Positions 60,431 to 64,000 of a stretch of DNA of 64,000 nucleotides are shown here, in pieces. A program made the translations under genes and the position numbers. Position 1 is the first letter of the stretch; each line of letters starts with the position of its first letter. Below the pieces are notes generated by a model. That model was not told the origin of the DNA and searched no databases. It saw nothing but the letters and a program-made list of their open reading frames with translations. Where the stretch lies: assembly GCF_040096055.1 (NCBI RefSeq), contig NZ_JBBMFK010000020.1, forward strand, positions 4,363-68,362, written 5' to 3'. The DNA comes from Pseudoflavonifractor intestinihominis. Its GTDB lineage: Bacteria > Bacillota > Clostridia > Oscillospirales > Oscillospiraceae.

Positions 60431-60571
60431 GGAGAAGCATCTTCCTGCTCCATGTCCGCCGCTTGCGGCGTGCAGGGTTTTGGCGCAGACAAAACCCTGA
60501 TGCGGGGCGGATTCACTCCGCCCCAGCAGATAAAATCCTCGGGGTCCCCGCGAAACCTGTTTCGTGGGGCG
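60431..60571. other. Hairpin array between glyS and its duplicated 3' end
   Basis: Consecutive stem-loops GCCGC/GCGGC, CAGGGTTTTG/CAAAACCCTG, GGGGCGGA/TCCGCCCC and CCCCGCGAAA/TTTCGTGGGG. No reading frame or known family. Confidence 0.75.
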
Positions 60572-60631
60572 CAGGTGCGCCTGCCCATCGACCAGCTGAA
60601 GGCCTATATCGAGGAGAAGATCGCGTTCTAA
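60572..60631 (+). pseudogene. Second copy of the glyS 3' end
   Basis: Sixty bp, 57 identical to 60371-60430. The encoded QVRLPIDQLKAYIEEKIAF and stop are unchanged, and all three mismatches are synonymous (GTC/GTG, CGT/CGC, CTA/CTG). There is no upstream coding sequence. Confidence 0.9.
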
Positions 60632-60635
60632 TCAA

Positions 60636-61210
60636 GCCTTCCCCCCTGGGGGAAGGTGGCTGCCTCTCGGGGCCCCCGCACGAGCCCAGCGAAGCAAATA
60701 TGGGGCCCCCGCGGAAGGCGGAACGCCTTTCGTGGGGAGAGGAGCCGCAGCGCAATGAATGAGCTTTGCCATTTATGGCAAAGCGAACGATATGTAGCTT
60801 GCGGCGACGAGGGGAGAGGACGAGCAGCGGAGTGAACGAGCCCTGGAATTTATGCCGGGGCAAGCGATACGCAGCTTGCGAGGACGAGGTCCGGCGGCGG
60901 CAAAATTCAATGACCCGCCGTATTTGTGAGTAGTTACCACGCCGGTTCGGTGCCCTGCGTGCCGCTCCCCCTCTGCCCGAGCAGAGTTACCCGCCCAGAC
61001 TTGTAAGTTGCTGCAATTCAAGGGGCGTTCTCAATGCCGCACGGGGCCTCTGCGCCGTGTTTCAGTCTCTGACCGAGTTAAGCCTTCCCCCTGGGGGGAA
61101 GGTGGCATTTGCGCAGCAAATGACGGATGAGGGGAGAGCCTTCGATGCGCAATGCAGTACCCCTCATCCGTCTCGCTGGCGCTCGACAGCTTCCCCCAGC
61201 GGGGGAAGCC
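60636..61210 (+). repeat. Composite hairpin repeat E9
   Basis: A first hairpin, truncated B stem (GCACGAGCCCAGCGAAG), a full B module (GGAAGGCGGAACGCCTTTCG), then a second B lacking its first stem (from GGGGAGAGGACGAG; later stem GGAATTTATGCC). Module D follows, then a forward A (CATTTGC/GCAAATG) and a reverse A (GTCTCGC stem). Module C is missing. It begins five bases after the duplicated glyS end. Confidence 0.85.
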
Positions 61211-61339
61211 TGTAAGGTGCGCTCTGAAAGCCCTTCTCTGGAGAGACCTTTTCAAGTTTCCACACGAGACCCGCCGCACCGGCGGCCTGCCGGCGCGGCG
61301 GTTTCTCTTTCCCTGCCTTGTAAAAACGGAGTCAAAATT

Positions 61340-63160
61340 ATGAAAAAATTTCTGCAAAAGCTGGACCCCATTGCCAAGAACCCGGTGCTCACCCCGGTGC
61401 TGTGCGTGCTGATGGGGGTGTGCGTGGGGGTGCTGTCCCTGTGGTTTGCCTGCGTGGACAACCGCACCGCCATGTTCATCAGCTACTTCACCCACCCTCT
61501 CATCGCCCTGCTCAACATCCTGCCTGTGGCGTTCCTGTCCCTGCTGCTCTACTTCCTCATCGGCCGGGCCTGGATCTCCTACCTGCTGACGGCGGCCCTG
61601 ACCATGGGCCTCACCTTTGCCAGCTTTTACAAGCTCACCTTCCGCAACGACCCCATGATGTTTGAGGACATCCTCCTCATCCGGGAAGCGGGCAACATGG
61701 CGGGCAAGTACCAGCTGTTCCTCAACAAGAGCATGGTGATGGCCCTGGCGCTGCTGGTGCTGGGGCTGGTGTTCCTGCTGCTGTTTGCCCGGGCCAAGAC
61801 CCCCTGGAAGCCCCGGCTGCTGTGCGCCCTGGTGACCGCCCTGATGGCCTTTCCCCTGTACGCCCTGTACACCGACGCCAACCTCTACAACAACAAGACC
61901 CGCAACGAGGACCTGATCTCCCCCTGGTCGGCCACCCAGGTGTACACCTCCAAGGGCTTCCTCTACCCCTTCCTGTACAGCGTCCGCTCGGCCTCCGACC
62001 CGGCCCCCGAGGGCTACGACGCCAAGGCCTGCCAGGAGGTCATGGCCGGGTACACCGACGCCGACATCCCCGAGGAGCAGAAGGTGGACATCTTCACCAT
62101 CCAGCTGGAGGCCTACAACGACTTCACCAAGTTCGGCGTACCTGAGCTGAACCCGGAGGTGTACCGGGTGTTCCACGAGCTGGAGGCGGAGAGCTACACC
62201 GGCAACCTGGTGACCAACATCTTTGCCGGCGGCACCATCGACACGGAGCGGTGCTTCCTCACCGGCTACTCCGACCTGGGGTCCTTCCGCTCCCCCACCA
62301 ACTCCTACGCCTGGTACTTCCGGGATCAGGGCTACTACGCCACCGGCAGCCACTCCTGCTACGCCTGGTTCTACAACCGGGAGAACATCAACGCCAACCT
62401 GGGCCTGGAGGACTACAAGTTCGTGGAGAACTACTACGGGGAGCTGACGGGCGGCGGCATCGGGTATGACGACGTGCTCTTCCCCGAGATCATCAATCTG
62501 TACGAGGAGCACAAGGCCAGCGACGACCGGCCCTACTTCTCCTTCAACGTGACCTACCAGGGCCACGGCCCCTATGACACCGACCGGACCTGGTACGGGG
62601 ACGGCTGGGTGGTGGACGACGGGTCCTACACCCAGGAGGAGCTGAACCTGATGAACAACTACTTCGGCTCCCTGAAGAACACCGGGGACAATATGGAGCA
62701 GTTTTTCGACTACTTCCGGGAGAGCAAGGACCCGGTGGTCATCGTGCTCTTCGGCGACCACAACCCCTGGATGGGGGACGCCAACAGCGTGTACAGCAAA
62801 CTGGGCATCGACCTGGACCTGTCCACCAAGGAGGGCTTCCTGAACTACTACGCCACCCGCTACCTGATCTGGGCCAACGACGCGGCCAAAGAGGTGCTGG
62901 GCTGCGACTTCCAGGGCGAGGGCCCCGACGTGAGCCCCAACTTCCTCATGACCGAGCTCTTTGACCTGTGCGGCTGGGAGGGTCCCGCTTTCATGCAGGC
63001 CACCCGGCCGGTGATGGAGGCCCTGCCCGTCATCAACGTGCCCACCGGCCTCTACTTTGAGGACGGAAACCTGACCAAGGATCTGACCGCTGAGGATCAG
63101 GCCCTGGCCGACCTGTACGACAATCTTCAGTACTACTGGCGGAAACACTTTGTGGGCTGA
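61340..63160 (+). CDS. LtaS-type sulfatase-family membrane enzyme
   Basis: 606 residues. Five membrane helices in the first 200 residues, then an extracellular sulfatase/alkaline-phosphatase-fold domain. The segment NIFAGGTIDTERCFLTGYSD contains the likely catalytic Thr (GGT), HGPYD lies further on, and VIVLFGDHNPWMG carries metal ligands. This matches lipoteichoic acid synthase or related phosphoglycerol transferases. Could make type I LTA or modify another glycopolymer. GGAG lies nine bases before ATG 61340. Confidence 0.9.
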   Translation: MKKFLQKLDPIAKNPVLTPVLCVLMGVCVGVLSLWFACVDNRTAMFISYFTHPLIALLNILPVAFLSLLLYFLIGRAWISYLLTAALTMGLTFASFYKLTFRNDPMMFEDILLIREAGNMAGKYQLFLNKSMVMALALLVLGLVFLLLFARAKTPWKPRLLCALVTALMAFPLYALYTDANLYNNKTRNEDLISPWSATQVYTSKGFLYPFLYSVRSASDPAPEGYDAKACQEVMAGYTDADIPEEQKVDIFTIQLEAYNDFTKFGVPELNPEVYRVFHELEAESYTGNLVTNIFAGGTIDTERCFLTGYSDLGSFRSPTNSYAWYFRDQGYYATGSHSCYAWFYNRENINANLGLEDYKFVENYYGELTGGGIGYDDVLFPEIINLYEEHKASDDRPYFSFNVTYQGHGPYDTDRTWYGDGWVVDDGSYTQEELNLMNNYFGSLKNTGDNMEQFFDYFRESKDPVVIVLFGDHNPWMGDANSVYSKLGIDLDLSTKEGFLNYYATRYLIWANDAAKEVLGCDFQGEGPDVSPNFLMTELFDLCGWEGPAFMQATRPVMEALPVINVPTGLYFEDGNLTKDLTAEDQALADLYDNLQYYWRKHFVG

Positions 63161-63174
63161 AGAAAAGAGAGCGA

Positions 63175-63216
63175 GCCCCCGGCGCCGCGCACAAGGGCGG
63201 CGCCGGGGGCGTTTTT
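63175..63216 (+). terminator. Terminator after the sulfatase gene
   Basis: Fourteen-bp stem GCCCCCGGCGCCGC / GCGGCGCCGGGGGC then GTTTTT. Confidence 0.92.
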
Positions 63217-63252
63217 GTTTTGTATGGAAGAGGATAAAAGGGTCGCGCCCAA

Positions 63253-63839
63253 GCCTTCCCCCTGGGGGGAAGGTGGCTGGCCGAAGGCCAGACGGATGAG
63301 GGGAGCAGCTGGACTAAGCAAAGCGAGCGATACGCAGCTTGCGAGGACGCGCCTCCGGCGGCCTACTTTCCAGCGAGGGAAAGTAGGCAAAGCTCGCCAT
63401 GGGGAAACAGGCGCGGAGGGCCCTTCCAGGGCCAAACGCGCCCGTTTCCCCCTGGTACCCCCTTTCGGAGTACGTCCGGCGGCGGCGGTGTCCAATGACC
63501 CGCCGTATTTGAGAGTAGTTACTATGCCGGTTCGGTGCCCCGCGTGCCGTTACTGCAAGGCCCGAGCAGAGTTACCCGCCCAGACTTGGAAGCCCCTGCA
63601 ATTCAAGGGGCGTTCTCAATGCCGCACAAAGTCTCTGCGCCGTGTTTCAGTCTATGCCCGAGGCAAGCCTTCCCCCTGGGGGGAAGGTGCCCCAGTGCGC
63701 ACACTGGGGCGGATGAGGGGAAGGGACTCAGTAATTGCCGCAGTTGCCCTCATCCGTCACGCTTTCGCGTGACAGCTTCCCCCGGTGGGGAAAGCCTATG
63801 GGGTGCGTTCTAAGCCTTCCCTGGCGGGGGAAGCCAGGG
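63253..63839 (+). repeat. Composite hairpin repeat E10
   Basis: Forward A (GGCTGGCC/GGCCAGA), a B module reduced to its GCTTGCGAGGACG end, then C (CTACTTTCC/GGAAAGTAG), D, forward A (CCCCAGTG), reverse A (TCACGC/GCGTGA) and a last A first-hairpin. Confidence 0.85.
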
Positions 63840-63871
63840 AGGACATCCTCCAGAGCATCTCTCCCAGGGAC

Positions 63872-63903
63872 AAAAAACATCCCCCGCGCCACATGGTCGG
63901 GGG
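63872..63903 (-). terminator. Terminator of the gene entering from the right edge
   Basis: Minus strand CCCCC...GGGGG hairpin (plus 63881-63885, 63899-63903) with a T6 run (plus A6 at 63872-63877). A second inverted repeat AACGGCATG/CATGCCGTT (63934-63959) overlaps the gene's last codons. Confidence 0.65.
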
Positions 63904-63949
63904 TCATAAGAAAGCAAAATCAATTTTCGCAGGAACGGCATGGCTTCGG

Positions 63950-64000
63950 TCATGCCGTTTCCTGTTTCATCAGCTCGTCCACGGGGATAAATCCCACAAG
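63950..64000 (-). CDS. C-terminus of an unidentified protein (runs off the right edge)
   Basis: Reading leftward from the edge, the minus strand encodes LVGFIPVDELMKQETA and a TGA at 63950-63952, followed by a plausible terminator. Sixteen residues are too few to identify a family. Confidence 0.4.
   Translation of the reverse strand, partial: LVGFIPVDELMKQETA

Overview
This is a GC-rich (by eye well above 60% in genes) chromosomal window from a Gram-positive, endospore-forming member of the Clostridia. The gene content (gpr spore protease, SLH-domain proteins, T-box leaders, LtaS-type sulfatase, high GC) suggests the Oscillospiraceae (Flavonifractor/Lawsonibacter/Intestinimonas-like), but species assignment is inference. 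The window spans the replication origin: a DnaA-box array with a DnaA-trio-like motif lies between dnaA and dnaN (about 29.28-29.46 kb).

Layout. 0-5.5 kb: start of an SLH protein, then noc, three parS sites (one inside an intrinsic terminator), soj, spo0J, a coiled-coil membrane protein, a fourth parS and serS. 6-9.7 kb: mscL, a small membrane protein, rsmG, a MinD-like ATPase, a zinc-ribbon protein, mgsA. 9.8-15.9 kb: a T-box leader, hisS, an SLH protein and aspS. 16.6-22.7 kb: a tyrosine phosphatase and a yaaO-darA-holB-ricT cluster. 23.7-27.5 kb (minus strand): an unknown protein, then rpmH-rnpA-yidD-yidC-jag. 27.8-32.4 kb: dnaA, oriC, dnaN, a thioesterase, an S4 protein (RlbA-like), recF. 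33-41 kb: small membrane proteins, remB, a PH-like protein, two lipoproteins, gyrB and gyrA. 41-43 kb: two DUF559-type nuclease ORFs embedded in repeats, the second continuous with RNase HI. 43-48.4 kb: pentapeptide protein, YihY, rpsT, gpr, zinc-ribbon proteins, shikimate kinase. 49-57 kb: DEAD-box helicase with an attenuator-like leader, C_GCAxxG_C_C protein, TDT transporter, pta, an XRE regulator, lepA. 57.5-63.2 kb: RHH regulator and a divergent small protein, a T-box-controlled glycyl-tRNA synthetase, an LtaS-type sulfatase. A gene fragment runs off the right edge.

The most unusual content is intergenic. Several kilobases consist of a mosaic family of hairpin-rich repeats. A short unit (module A, about 50 bp) has two consecutive hairpins followed by a constant GGATGAGGGG tail; the second hairpin has many different stem sequences, each with its matching complement, so structure rather than sequence is conserved. 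Units occur singly, as head-to-head BIME-like pairs, or as ends of 500-850 bp composites with further stem-swapped modules (B, C, D). Both DUF559 nuclease ORFs are bracketed by these units. Three genes (rnhA, glyS, pta) are followed by a second, slightly diverged copy of their own 3' end, separated by GC-rich hairpins. These repeats and scars are my best candidate for an undescribed system.

The block from noc to ricT (0.66-22.7 kb) points toward oriC, head-on to replication. Turning it around would restore the usual rpmH-rnpA-yidC-jag-noc-soj-spo0J order, so I infer an inversion (or a mis-join) whose right breakpoint lies in the composite repeat at 22.8-23.6 kb.
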